A DNA stretch of 64,000 nucleotides from Herminiimonas sp. (GTDB taxonomy: Bacteria > Pseudomonadota > Gammaproteobacteria > Burkholderiales > Burkholderiaceae), in NCBI RefSeq assembly GCF_030655415.1, contig NZ_JAURVN010000019.1:62001-126000 (forward strand). Direction: 5' to 3'. Below, piece by piece: positions 16,295 to 25,224 of the stretch. Both the position numbers and the translations under genes were made by a program. How positions within the stretch are numbered: position 1 is the first letter of the stretch; every line of letters starts with the position of its first letter. The notes under the pieces were generated by a model. The model had not been told where the DNA came from, made no database searches, and worked only from the letters and a program-made list of their open reading frames with translations.

Positions 16295-17986
16295 ATGTCC
16301 ACTACGCCCGAAACCCTCATGTCCGATTCCGTAATACCAGATTCCTCGATAGACGCAGGATCCGAACCCGAAATACGTTCCGTTTCAGCGGATCTGATTG
16401 CCAGCGAAGTGCAGCGTCGTCGCACCTTCGGCATCATTTCTCATCCGGATGCGGGTAAAACCACGCTGACTGAAAAGCTGCTGCTGTTCTCGGGCGCGAT
16501 TCAACTCGCCGGTACTGTCAAAGGGCGCAAGAGCGGTCGTCATGCAACCTCCGACTGGATGGAAATCGAAAAGCAGCGCGGCATTTCCGTCGCCAGCTCG
16601 GTCATGCAGTTTGAATATCGCGATCACGTCGTCAACCTGCTTGATACGCCAGGCCATCAGGATTTTTCTGAAGATACTTATCGCGTATTGACTGCAGTCG
16701 ATTCCGCCTTGATGGTGATTGACGCGGCAAAAGGTGTGGAAGAACAAACGATCAAATTGCTGAACGTTTGCCGCATGCGCAATACGCCTATCATCACGTT
16801 CATGAACAAGATGGATCGCGAAACACGCGACCCGCTGGAACTGCTGGATGAGTTGGAATCGGTACTAAAGATCGAATGCGCACCGGTAACCTGGCCTATC
16901 GGTATGGGCAAGAATTTCCGCGGCGTGTATCACTTGCTGCGCGACGAAATCATGTTGTTTGCGCCGGGCAGTGAAAAAGCTGATCAAACATTTGAAGTCG
17001 TCAAAGGCATCGATAATCCGCGCCTCGCCGAGATGTTTCCGCTTGAGATTGAACAGCTAAAAATGGAAGTCGAATTGGTGCATGGCGCGTCGCATCCATT
17101 CGAACTTGATGCATTCCTGAACGGTACACGTACACCAGTATTTTTCGGTTCTGCGATCAACAACTTTGGTGTGCGTGAAATTTTGAATGCGCTGCTCGAT
17201 TGGGCACAACCGCCGCGCGAACGCGATGCAACTTTGCGTGCGGTCAAGCCAACTGAATTGCCTTTCTCTGGTTTCGTCTTCAAGATTCAAGCGAATATGG
17301 ATCCAGCGCATCGCGATCGCATTGCGTTCTTGCGCGTATGTTCAGGTCGGTTCCAGCGCGGTATGAAGGTCAAACATCTACGCTTGAATCGCGAGATCAA
17401 AGTATCGAGTGTTGTGACCTTCATGGCGTCCAGTCGTGAGCAGGTTGAAGAAGCTTACGCTGGCGACATCATCGGTTTGCCGAATCACGGCAACATGCAG
17501 ATCGGCGACAGTTTTTCTGAAGGCGAATTGTTGCAGTTCACAGGCATTCCATATTTCGCACCAGACTTTTTCCGTGCGGTGCGCATTCGTAATCCACTGA
17601 AGATCAAGCAATTGCACAAGGGTTTGCAGCAGTTGGGCGAAGAGGGCGCGATTCAAGTTTTCAAACCAGTCAATAGTAGCGATCTTGTGTTGGGTGGCGT
17701 AGGTGTACTGCAGTTTGAAGTAGTCGCCAGTCGCTTGCTGAATGAATACGGAGTCGATGCTGTATTTGAAGGCACCAGCATCAGCAGCGCGCGCTGGATT
17801 ACTTGCGACGACAAGAAAATGCTGGCTGATTTTGAACGCTCATCCGCCGGCCATAATCTGTCGCACGACGCTGCCGGCAATCTCGCTTACTTGGCTAGCT
17901 CGGGTGTCAATTTACGTCTGACACAAGAGCGCTGGCCTGGCGTGACCTTCCATGAAACACGTGAACACGCAGTCAAGCTTGGCTGA
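16295..17986 (+). CDS. prfC: peptide chain release factor 3 (GTPase)
   Basis: The protein has 563 residues from the ATG at 16295, which has AAGGG seven bases upstream. The frame stays open 38 codons further but without a good start. RF3 landmarks are [17 protein letters not shown] (G1), RGISV (G2), [12 protein letters not shown] (G3) and FMNKMDRE (G4), then the translation-factor beta-barrel and EF-G-like C-terminal domains. RF3 recycles RF1/RF2 from ribosomes after termination. The usual length is about 530, so there is an N-terminal extension of about 30 residues rich in Ser, Asp and Pro before the conserved QRRRTFGI start. Confidence 0.95.
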   Translation: MSTTPETLMSDSVIPDSSIDAGSEPEIRSVSADLIASEVQRRRTFGIISHPDAGKTTLTEKLLLFSGAIQLAGTVKGRKSGRHATSDWMEIEKQRGISVASSVMQFEYRDHVVNLLDTPGHQDFSEDTYRVLTAVDSALMVIDAAKGVEEQTIKLLNVCRMRNTPIITFMNKMDRETRDPLELLDELESVLKIECAPVTWPIGMGKNFRGVYHLLRDEIMLFAPGSEKADQTFEVVKGIDNPRLAEMFPLEIEQLKMEVELVHGASHPFELDAFLNGTRTPVFFGSAINNFGVREILNALLDWAQPPRERDATLRAVKPTELPFSGFVFKIQANMDPAHRDRIAFLRVCSGRFQRGMKVKHLRLNREIKVSSVVTFMASSREQVEEAYAGDIIGLPNHGNMQIGDSFSEGELLQFTGIPYFAPDFFRAVRIRNPLKIKQLHKGLQQLGEEGAIQVFKPVNSSDLVLGGVGVLQFEVVASRLLNEYGVDAVFEGTSISSARWITCDDKKMLADFERSSAGHNLSHDAAGNLAYLASSGVNLRLTQERWPGVTFHETREHAVKLG

Positions 17987-17990
17987 TTGA

Positions 17991-18035
17991 AATGCATACC
18001 GTCGAAACTCTTCGGCGGTATGCATTAGTTTTTTC
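17991..18035 (+). terminator. prfC terminator
   Basis: AATGCATACCG (17991-18001) pairs perfectly with CGGTATGCATT (18016-18026), followed by AGTTTTTTC. It begins directly after the prfC stop. Confidence 0.88.
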
Positions 18036-18148
18036 TTGTCCTCAAATTTCCCCTTATATGCAGCTTGCTTCGATGTCTAATTCTTGGCATCGTGTGCTCC
18101 TTGCTTTCGTGCTTTTGATTACGCCACGTATTTTTCACAAAGAACGGT

Positions 18149-19498
18149 ATGCCGAAAATTTTCAAGTTCACTGAATTCTCGCTACGCGATTTGATCGTCA
18201 CGGCCGGTCCGATGACTTTGCTGATTATTGCCGCGTGTTTTGGCGCATATAAATTGGTCGATCCGGCACCGCCTAAACATGTGACCTTGTCTACCGGTCA
18301 GGAAAATAGTGCGTATGACGAGTTCGGTAAAAAGTATGCAGAGGCGTTGAAGAAATACGGCATCACTGTCACCTTGAAACCATCGCTGGGATCGCAAGAA
18401 AATTTGCAACGACTCAATGATCCTGATTCCGGTATCGATATCGCTTTCGTGCAAAGCGGTTCGACTGAACATGCAGATGCGGAACGTCAAGGTTTGGTTT
18501 CGCTAGGCAGTTTGTTCACCGAACCGGTTTGGTTGTTCTATCGGGCTAATCTGAACATCAAGGAGCTGGTGCAACTCAAAGGCAAGCGAGTTAACGTCGG
18601 GCCGGAAGGTAGTGGCGTGCCTAAATTATTCAAGACTTTGTTGTCAGTGAATGGTGTTGAACCTGACGATGTGAAAATGGGTGAGTTGGAAAATACGCCA
18701 GCGACTGTGGAGTTGATAGAAGGTCGTATTGATGCACTTGTGTTTAGCTCTGCACCGGATGCTTTGTTGATTCAAATGCTGTTGCAAACACCCGGCATCA
18801 AGCTGTTTGATTTCACGCAAGCAGAAGCATATTCACGTCGGTTTCCGTATTTGTCGCATGTGGTTTTACCGCGCGGGATTGTCGATCTGGGGCGTGACTT
18901 GCCGCCCAAAAATTATCACTTGATTGCGCCGACCGCAACCTTGGTTGCACGTGAAGATATGCATCCAGCTTTGGTTGATTTATTTGTGCAAGCTGCAGGC
19001 AATATTCATGGTGGCGCAGGGTGGTTCCGCAAGCAGGGTGAATTTCCAAATGCAAGTTATACGGAAATTCCGGTAGTGCCTGAGGCTGAAAAATTCTATA
19101 AAGAAGGCCCGCCGTTTTTGCAGCGCTATATGCCATTTTGGTTAGCGAATTTTTTCGAACGTATGTGGGTGGTGATCGTCGCGCTAGGCGCATTGATTCT
19201 GCCCTTGTCACGTATTTTGCCGCCGCTTTATGTGTGGAAAGTACGTTCGCGCGTGTATCGCTGGTATGGACAATTGCGCACAGTTGAGCAATTGATAGAG
19301 GACGTGCCGCCAGCCAAACGTGCGACGGTTTATCCTGCGCAATTACGTCGCTTGAATGAAATTGAAGAAAGGGTGAATCAGATTTCGATTCCGCTTTCAT
19401 TCGCGGATGAGTTATATCGCTTGCGCAGCAATATCAATCTGGTGCGCAAGCGTATTGTGTGGCTTAGCGAAGCAAAGCCTGAATCAGTACAGGCTTGA
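18149..19498 (+). CDS. TAXI-family TRAP-type solute-binding protein, membrane anchored
   Basis: The protein has 449 residues. An N-terminal membrane helix (about 17-37) leads to a TAXI binding domain (about 40-310) with LSTGQENSAYDEFG, GIDIAFVQSG, LKGKRVNVGPEGSG and TPATVELIEGRIDAL. A second membrane helix near residues 335-360 is followed by a cytoplasmic tail of about 85 residues with charged helices. TAXI proteins normally capture solutes for a TRAP permease, but none is next door and the extra C-terminal membrane segment is unusual for a free receptor. It may act as an anchored receptor or sensor. The ligand is unknown. Confidence 0.82.
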   Translation: MPKIFKFTEFSLRDLIVTAGPMTLLIIAACFGAYKLVDPAPPKHVTLSTGQENSAYDEFGKKYAEALKKYGITVTLKPSLGSQENLQRLNDPDSGIDIAFVQSGSTEHADAERQGLVSLGSLFTEPVWLFYRANLNIKELVQLKGKRVNVGPEGSGVPKLFKTLLSVNGVEPDDVKMGELENTPATVELIEGRIDALVFSSAPDALLIQMLLQTPGIKLFDFTQAEAYSRRFPYLSHVVLPRGIVDLGRDLPPKNYHLIAPTATLVAREDMHPALVDLFVQAAGNIHGGAGWFRKQGEFPNASYTEIPVVPEAEKFYKEGPPFLQRYMPFWLANFFERMWVVIVALGALILPLSRILPPLYVWKVRSRVYRWYGQLRTVEQLIEDVPPAKRATVYPAQLRRLNEIEERVNQISIPLSFADELYRLRSNINLVRKRIVWLSEAKPESVQA

Positions 19499-19532
19499 TA
19501 GATTTAGCTTGGAACGGCTTGCTACGTTGAGC

Positions 19533-19997
19533 TTAAGCACCCAGCCAAGGCAGCCCGGCCTTGCACCAACCGTTGACGTTTTTGCGGTGACCGTCAGCGT
19601 CTTTCACGCCTTCAAATCCTTCCAGTACGTCGAAGGAATTTGCGTAGCCATGTTCCGTCGCTAGTTTTGCTGCGTGACGTGAACGTACAGCGCCGCGACA
19701 TAGAAATAGCAACACCGTATCTTTGTCTGCAATTTGTGCCAGTTCTTGCAAAAAATTCGGATTCGATGTGCCACCGGGATAGACGTTCCATTCGACGGCA
19801 GCATGTTGAGTCTCAGGAATGGCAACGCGCCCAATCCAATCGCGTTCGGCATTGGTACGTACATCGACGAGCTTGACGGTAGGGTCGCTCAATAAAAGAT
19901 CGTATGCCTGTTGCGGTGTCATTGCGCCTGCGTAAGGCAGGTTTTCGGTTTGGCCAAGCAGGCGTGCCTGAGCAAGAATAGTCGCTGATGTCGTCAT
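19533..19997 (-). CDS. rhodanese-like sulfurtransferase
   Basis: The protein has 154 residues and a single rhodanese domain. The opening TPQQAYDLLLSDPTVKLVDV and DVRTNAERDWIG match the CH2A region. The active-site loop is LFLCRGAVRSRHAA with Cys100 as the sulfur-carrying nucleophile. The C-terminal Trp/Gly-rich GWCKAGLPW tail is common in the single-domain type. It is cytoplasmic and probably handles persulfide transfer; the acceptor is unknown. It lies downstream of nhaA on the same strand with a hairpin between, so cotranscription is doubtful. Confidence 0.88.
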   Translation of the reverse strand: MTTSATILAQARLLGQTENLPYAGAMTPQQAYDLLLSDPTVKLVDVRTNAERDWIGRVAIPETQHAAVEWNVYPGGTSNPNFLQELAQIADKDTVLLFLCRGAVRSRHAAKLATEHGYANSFDVLEGFEGVKDADGHRKNVNGWCKAGLPWLGA

Positions 19998-20029
19998 GTT
20001 AATTTACGCTCCTGATGCATTGAATATTA

Positions 20030-20054
20030 CGAGCAGACAATTGTAATCTGCTCG
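20030..20054 (-). terminator. hairpin between nhaA and the rhodanese gene
   Basis: CGAGCAGA (20030-20037) pairs perfectly with TCTGCTCG (20047-20054). It lies just past the nhaA stop. The following minus-strand bases (TAATATTC) are a poor T-run, so it may only partly stop transcription. Confidence 0.45.
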
Positions 20055-20076
20055 CAAGTTTATTTTTCTGACCAGC

Positions 20077-21426
20077 TTAAGAACGCCGTCCTTTGGCGTA
20101 AAAATAGCCCCAAGTCAGACCTAAAATAGCTGCACTCAGCGAAGCAATTAATACACCAAGTTTGGCAGCACCCAAAAGATTGGCGTCCGAAAAAGCAAGG
20201 GTAGCGATAAAGATAGACATCGTGAAGCCGATACCTGCCAGCAAGCCAACCAGACAAACGCCAGCCCATGTCACGCCCGGTGGAAGCGTGCACCAACCAA
20301 GACGCACCACCAGCCAACTGACGCCGATGATTCCCAGCGGTTTACCTAATACGAGTGCGGCCAGCACGCCTATCATCACCAGCATGGAGCCGTTTGCTGA
20401 GAGATCTATGCCGTTGAGCGTGACGCCGGCGTTGGCCAACGCAAAGATCGGCATGATGCCAAATGCAACCCACGGATGCAGAGCAATTTGAACGCGGCTC
20501 ACTGGTGGCAACAGATCGCGTTGCGCGTGACGCATTTGCTTGATCGGTTGTGCCAGATGATGTGGGTCGACTGCTGAACCGGATGCATGTGCTTGCAGAT
20601 CTTTTACCGCATTCGCTACAACATCCAGTGGACGCTCGCGTGTGCGGGTTGCGAGCACGGGTGTCATCAGACCAAGCACGACTCCGGCTAATGTTGGGTG
20701 CGCGCCTGTTTGCAGTAATCCTAGCCAAAGGACGGCGCCCGGTAATATGTATGCATACGCGGAGCCTATTCCTATCCACTGCATTCCCAGCACCATGGCA
20801 ATACCGACGCCTGCAATCAGGAAGCCGCTGTAGTCCAGCCCACCAGAATAAAAGATCGCAATGATTAATACGGCGACTATGTCATCAATGATGGCTAAAG
20901 CCAGCAAAAATACGCGGACATTGGACGGGATAGAGCGGCCTAATAGTGCAAGTACGCCAACTGCAAATGCGATGTCGGTGGCGGTCGGAACGGCCCAGCC
21001 CTGCGATTGAATACCGTTGTGATTAAAGCCCAGATAAACCAGTGCCGGCACCATGACGCCGCCTACCGCTGCGGATAAAGGTAGCGCTGCAAGTCGGAGA
21101 CTCGATAACGCGCCTTCGTGAATTTCGCGGCGAATTTCCATGCCGACGACCAGAAAAAAGACAGTCATCAAGCCATCGTTAATCCAGAAGTGCAAAGACT
21201 GCGAAGAAATCCAATTGCCGACACCAAAGGTCAGTGGGGTATGCCAAAGATGGTGGTAGCTGTCGGCAGCGGGCGAGTTGGCCCAGATAATGGCGATGGC
21301 TGCAGCAATCAACAATACGACGCCACTAAAGGCTTCGACATGAAGGAAACGTTCAAGGGTGGAGAAAGCCCGGTTGGCTAAATCTTGCGCGCGTGGCAGT
21401 GGCTGAAGGGGTGTTGGTTTTGTCAT
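20077..21426 (-). CDS. nhaA: Na+/H+ antiporter NhaA
   Basis: The protein has 449 residues and about 12 membrane helices. NhaA hallmarks are [40 protein letters not shown] with the helix-IV Asp, and the Asp-Asp pair in [19 protein letters not shown] that binds Na+ and H+. The late [18 protein letters not shown] segment is also present. It expels sodium in exchange for protons for salt and alkaline pH tolerance. It is longer than the E. coli enzyme (388 residues), mainly through a loop of about 60 residues with [20 protein letters not shown]. It is divergent from glnA. Confidence 0.96.
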   Translation of the reverse strand: MTKPTPLQPLPRAQDLANRAFSTLERFLHVEAFSGVVLLIAAAIAIIWANSPAADSYHHLWHTPLTFGVGNWISSQSLHFWINDGLMTVFFLVVGMEIRREIHEGALSSLRLAALPLSAAVGGVMVPALVYLGFNHNGIQSQGWAVPTATDIAFAVGVLALLGRSIPSNVRVFLLALAIIDDIVAVLIIAIFYSGGLDYSGFLIAGVGIAMVLGMQWIGIGSAYAYILPGAVLWLGLLQTGAHPTLAGVVLGLMTPVLATRTRERPLDVVANAVKDLQAHASGSAVDPHHLAQPIKQMRHAQRDLLPPVSRVQIALHPWVAFGIMPIFALANAGVTLNGIDLSANGSMLVMIGVLAALVLGKPLGIIGVSWLVVRLGWCTLPPGVTWAGVCLVGLLAGIGFTMSIFIATLAFSDANLLGAAKLGVLIASLSAAILGLTWGYFYAKGRRS

Positions 21427-21584
21427 GGTCGCGGGTACTCCGCGTGGCGGCCCGACCAGCGCGTAACCTGTTTGCTACGGTATGTAGCTTTAACACCCTG
21501 GACAGATTCTACTACACCAATACTGAGGGTGATGAGCTTCCGGCTTGCATTAAAGCAAGCATAAGTTATCTTTTTAATATTAAT

Positions 21585-21630
21585 TGCACCAATAAAGTGC
21601 TATTCATATTATTTGCACCAGCAATAAGCA
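21585..21630. promoter_or_regulatory. NtrC binding sites (enhancer) for glnA
   Basis: TGCACCAATAAAGTGCT (21585-21601) matches the E. coli glnA NtrC site TGCACCAACATGGTGCT at 14 of 17 positions by hand count. A weaker second site TGCACCAGCAATAAGCA (21614-21630) follows one enhancer spacing later. They lie about 180-220 bp upstream of the predicted sigma-54 start point. Confidence 0.7.
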
Positions 21631-21778
21631 AAATAAAAGCTGAATGTAGAAATCGCACATTTTTGGTGAGTATTTAAACTTACTCTAAATTTGCTTATTT
21701 TCTTGTTAAAGCATCTTTGCCGAATAAGAGGCAAGTTGCTCCAGTGCGGTGCGGTGACGGCATTATTCGTGTGGTCTA

Positions 21779-21794
21779 TGGCATGGAATCTGCT
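21779..21794 (+). promoter_or_regulatory. sigma-54 (RpoN) promoter of glnA
   Basis: TGGCATGGAATCTGCT fits the consensus TGGCAYR-N4-TTGCW with one mismatch. The GG (21780-21781) and GC (21792-21793) are separated by exactly ten bases as required. It lies about 100 bp upstream of the glnA ATG and downstream of NtrC-like sites, consistent with nitrogen control. Confidence 0.8.
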
Positions 21795-21896
21795 ATCATT
21801 TCGGGCGAGTTATGGTCGCACGCTGTCATGAAAAGAAGCACGGCACACAACCCATTAACTAATTTGTATCACTTTGCTCAATTTTAGGAGATTCGC

Positions 21897-23312
21897 ATGG
21901 CAATGACGGCAGCAGAGGTCTTGAAGATGGTGAAAGACAACGAAGTTAAATTCGTTGATTTTCGCTTTGCTGACACACGAGGCAAAGAACAGCACGTCAC
22001 CGTGCCAGTTTCGCATTTCGATATGGACAAATTTGAATCCGGTCACGCATTTGACGGTTCTTCGATCGCGGGCTGGAAAGGCATCGAATCATCCGACATG
22101 TTGTTGATGCCGGATCCGAACACCGCAAACATCGATCCGTTTTTCGAAGAAACTACCTTGTTCATGCAGTGCGACGTGATTGAACCGTCGGACGGCAAAG
22201 GTTACGACCGTGATCCACGTTCGATCGCCAAACGCGCTGAAGCTTATTTGAAATCATCCGGTTTGGGCGACACAGCTTACTTCGGTCCTGAACCAGAATT
22301 CTTCATTTTTGACAGCATCCGCTGGAAAATCGGCATGGACGGTTGCTTCGTCAAGATCGGTTCCGAAGAAGCATCGTGGAGCTCAGGCGAGAAACTCGAA
22401 GGCGGCAACACAGGTCACCGTCCTACAGTTAAAGGCGGCTACTTCCCAGTGCCACCAGTCGACAGCTTCCAGGATATGCGTTCGGAAATGTGCCTGATTC
22501 TGGAATCGCTTGGCATCCCGGTTGAAGTACATCACCACGAAGTTGCTGGTGCTGGCCAAAACGAAATCGGCAGCAAATTCTCGACTCTGGTTGAGCGCGC
22601 TGACTGGACTCAAAACTTGAAATATGTCGTCTGGAACGTAGCGCATACCTACGGTAAAACAGCGACATTCATGCCAAAACCTATCGTTGGCGACAACGGT
22701 TCAGGCATGCACGTTCATCAATCGGTTTGGAAAGATGGCAAAAACCTGTTCGCAGGCGACGGCTATGCCGGCTTGTCGGATTTCGCTCTGTACTACATCG
22801 GCGGCATCATCAAGCATGCTAAAGCACTGAACGCAATCACCAACCCAGGTACCAACTCGTACAAACGTTTGGTTCCAGGTTTTGAAGCGCCAGTTAAATT
22901 GGCATACTCGGCACGTAACCGTTCCGCTTCGATCCGTATTCCACACGTTTCGAATCCTAAAGGTCGTCGTGTTGAAGCGCGTTTCCCGGATCCTTTGGCT
23001 AACCCATACCTGTGCTTCTCAGCTTTGCTGATGGCAGGTCTGGACGGCGTACAAAACAAGATCCATCCAGGTGAAGCAGCATCGAAAGATCTGTACCACT
23101 TGCCGCCAGAAGAAGACGCGTTGATCCCAACCGTTTGTGCTTCACTGGAAGAAGCGTTGGAACACTTGAACAAAGACCGCGAGTTCCTGACCCGCGGTGG
23201 TGTGTTCAGCGATTCGATGATCGATGCGTACATTGAACTGAAAATGCAAGAAGTGCAGCGTTTCCGCATGACTGCTCATCCAGTTGAATACGATATGTAC
23301 TATTCGCTGTAA
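21897..23312 (+). CDS. glnA: glutamine synthetase, type I (GSI-beta)
   Basis: The protein has 471 residues, the standard GSI length. Motifs in order are [11 protein letters not shown], the metal site [34 protein letters not shown], and the adenylylation loop [10 protein letters not shown] with Tyr400 as target. It converts glutamate, ammonia and ATP to glutamine in the cytoplasm and is turned off by AMP addition at that Tyr. AGGAG eight bases ahead of the ATG is a strong ribosome binding site. A sigma-54 promoter and NtrC sites lie upstream, and ntrB-ntrC follow downstream. Confidence 0.98.
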   Translation: MAMTAAEVLKMVKDNEVKFVDFRFADTRGKEQHVTVPVSHFDMDKFESGHAFDGSSIAGWKGIESSDMLLMPDPNTANIDPFFEETTLFMQCDVIEPSDGKGYDRDPRSIAKRAEAYLKSSGLGDTAYFGPEPEFFIFDSIRWKIGMDGCFVKIGSEEASWSSGEKLEGGNTGHRPTVKGGYFPVPPVDSFQDMRSEMCLILESLGIPVEVHHHEVAGAGQNEIGSKFSTLVERADWTQNLKYVVWNVAHTYGKTATFMPKPIVGDNGSGMHVHQSVWKDGKNLFAGDGYAGLSDFALYYIGGIIKHAKALNAITNPGTNSYKRLVPGFEAPVKLAYSARNRSASIRIPHVSNPKGRRVEARFPDPLANPYLCFSALLMAGLDGVQNKIHPGEAASKDLYHLPPEEDALIPTVCASLEEALEHLNKDREFLTRGGVFSDSMIDAYIELKMQEVQRFRMTAHPVEYDMYYSL

Positions 23313-23350
23313 TCTATCTTTCGATAGTCGCTGCTGATACAGGGCGAAAT

Positions 23351-23386
23351 AAAGCGGGGAAAGCGAAAGCTTCCCCGCTTTTTTAT
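23351..23386 (+). terminator. glnA terminator
   Basis: AAGCGGGGAA (23352-23361) pairs with TTCCCCGCTT (23371-23380), followed by TTTTATTG, about 40 bases after the glnA stop. It separates glnA from the downstream ntrBC region. Confidence 0.92.
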
Positions 23387-23526
23387 TGTTCTTTTATCTT
23401 GTGCTATAGATCATTTCATCAATTGATTTGTTGCGGGCCTGCAGTAAATTGACGTTCAATGTTTGTCAGCAAGTGTTTCTTGTCCTAAACTAAGACCCCG
23501 GTTTAACAGTTTCAAAAAGAAAGTTT

Positions 23527-24012
23527 ATGAAACGTCAATTCGTCATCCTGCTGTTCTCCGCTGCTGCGATTCCTGCGTTGCCAGCTTTTGCGCAAAGTGA
23601 AGTTTATTTGTGCGTCGATAGCAATGGCAATCGCGAATACAAAAATACCGGTGCCACCAAAGGTTGTAAAAGAATCGATCTGCCAGGCGTAACGACTGTT
23701 CCTGCAACAACCCCCAAAAAACCTGCACCGCAAACTGCATCGGCCAAGCCTAGCGATTTTCCGCGTGTGAACGACACAGTGCAGAAAGCGCGCGACAGTG
23801 ACCGCAAACAGATTTTGCAAGATGAAATGAGAACCGAAGAGCAAAAGCTGGCAGCGATTCGTGCTGAATACAATAACGGCGAGCCAGAACGTCGCGGCGA
23901 CGAACGCAATTATGCAAAATATCAGGATCGCACTGCTGCACTGAAAGACGATCTCGCCCGTACCGAAAAAAATGTAGAAGCATTGAAAAGAGAGTTAGGC
24001 AACCTGAAGTAA
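23527..24012 (+). CDS. DUF4124 periplasmic protein
   Basis: The protein has 161 residues. A Sec signal peptide ends near AFA (about residue 22) and leads to a short DUF4124 domain (VYLCVDSNGNREYKNTG, then CKRIDLPG) with two Cys that could form a disulfide. A Pro/Thr/Ala linker follows, then a C-terminal helical region of about 70 residues (EEQKLAAIRAEYN, DLARTEKNVEALKRELGN) that looks like a coiled coil. DUF4124 proteins are secreted and of unknown function. It is flanked by terminators on both sides and so forms its own unit between glnA and ntrBC. Confidence 0.85.
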   Translation: MKRQFVILLFSAAAIPALPAFAQSEVYLCVDSNGNREYKNTGATKGCKRIDLPGVTTVPATTPKKPAPQTASAKPSDFPRVNDTVQKARDSDRKQILQDEMRTEEQKLAAIRAEYNNGEPERRGDERNYAKYQDRTAALKDDLARTEKNVEALKRELGNLK

Positions 24013-24049
24013 ATCATTAAACGACATCGGTACGATGTTTGCTAGGATT

Positions 24050-24077
24050 AGGCCGCGTTATGCGGCTTTTCTTTTTT
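24050..24077 (+). terminator. terminator between the DUF4124 gene and ntrB
   Basis: GGCCGC-GTTA-TGCGGC is followed by TTTTCTTTTTT. It lies 38 bases past the DUF4124 stop and immediately ahead of the ntrB start proposed here. The longest ntrB frame would start inside or before it, which argues for the later GTG start. Confidence 0.82.
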
Positions 24078-24085
24078 GGATTCCT

Positions 24086-25159
24086 GTGAAAAAACCTTTA
24101 AATTCTTTTGGCGGTCTTGATCTGCTCGCATCAGCTGTGCTGGTGTTTAATGCAGAAGGCCGTATCTCCCATGCCAACCCCGCTGCCGAAAATTTGCTGG
24201 AAAATTCAAGCAAGGCACTGATCGGTCATACGCTGACTGAACTATTCATTAACCATGAAGAGCTGGACGAAGTTTTCCAGCAAGCCTTGGAGCACAAGTT
24301 CGCAGACAAGCGCTTAGACCTGACGCTGGAACGAGTCGGGCGTGAACCGTTACAGGTACATACGGTTGTCACTGCGCTTGACGGTCCTGAGGCGCCGGTC
24401 CTGATCGAGTTGCGCGAAAACGTACAGCAACTGAAGCTGGACAGGGAAGAGCGCCTGATCGACCAAAGTCAGGCCAATAAAGAGTTGATCCGTAATCTCG
24501 CCCATGAGATCAAGAATCCGCTCGGTGGTATTCGCGGCGCGGCGCAATTGCTTGAGCTGGAATTGCCGGAGCGCCATTTGAAGGAACTGCGCGAATACAC
24601 GCAAGTCATCATCAAGGAAGCCGATCGTTTACAGACTCTGGTGGATAGATTGCTGGCGCCGCATCGCAGCCCGCATATTGTGGGCGACGTAAATATTCAC
24701 GAAGTATGTGAGCGCGTACGCAGCCTGATCGTTTCCGAATTCCCGACCGGCTTGAAGATCAAACGTGATTACGATTTGTCCGTACCGGAATTTCGTGGGG
24801 ACAAGGAACAGTTGATACAGGCGGTATTGAACATTGCACATAATGCCGCGCAAGTGCTTTCTTCCCGCATGAAAACCAACGACGCAGAGATTACGATTCG
24901 TACCCGTATCGCACGGCAAGTGACGCTGGCCAAGGTCCGATACCGGCTGGCATTAGACTTGCATATCATTGATAACGGACCGGGCATCCCGCCAGATATT
25001 CAAGACCGTATTTTTTATCCGCTGGTCTCGGGTCGGGATGGTGGGAGCGGGTTGGGGCTGACGTTGGCGCAGACATTCGTGCAGCAACATATGGGCGTGA
25101 TTGAATGTGACAGTCGGCCGGGATATACGGACTTCAGAATTCTGATTCCATTGCCGTGA
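24086..25159 (+). CDS. ntrB: nitrogen regulation sensor histidine kinase NtrB
   Basis: The protein has 357 residues from the GTG at 24086; the ATG at 24035 lies upstream of a terminator hairpin and would add 17 atypical residues. A PAS domain (about 8-110, SAVLVFNAEGRISHANPAAE) is followed by the H-box NLAHEIKNPLGGIRGAAQL, placing the phospho-His near residue 140 as in enteric NtrB. The ATPase has the N-box NIAHNAAQVL and G-boxes DNGPGIPP and GGSGLGLTLAQ. NtrB phosphorylates NtrC under nitrogen limitation and dephosphorylates it with PII protein. ntrC starts 65 bp downstream. Confidence 0.95.
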   Translation: MKKPLNSFGGLDLLASAVLVFNAEGRISHANPAAENLLENSSKALIGHTLTELFINHEELDEVFQQALEHKFADKRLDLTLERVGREPLQVHTVVTALDGPEAPVLIELRENVQQLKLDREERLIDQSQANKELIRNLAHEIKNPLGGIRGAAQLLELELPERHLKELREYTQVIIKEADRLQTLVDRLLAPHRSPHIVGDVNIHEVCERVRSLIVSEFPTGLKIKRDYDLSVPEFRGDKEQLIQAVLNIAHNAAQVLSSRMKTNDAEITIRTRIARQVTLAKVRYRLALDLHIIDNGPGIPPDIQDRIFYPLVSGRDGGSGLGLTLAQTFVQQHMGVIECDSRPGYTDFRILIPLP

Positions 25160-25224
25160 CAGATTGAAGATGGTCGCAGCGATGAATCAATAACTTTGCA
25201 ATAAGACTGCGGATATTAAAAACT

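Noticed and set aside
21393..21677. 94-codon frame overlapping the nhaA start
   Set aside because: It overlaps the nhaA N-terminus and the NtrC sites and has no domain or start signal.
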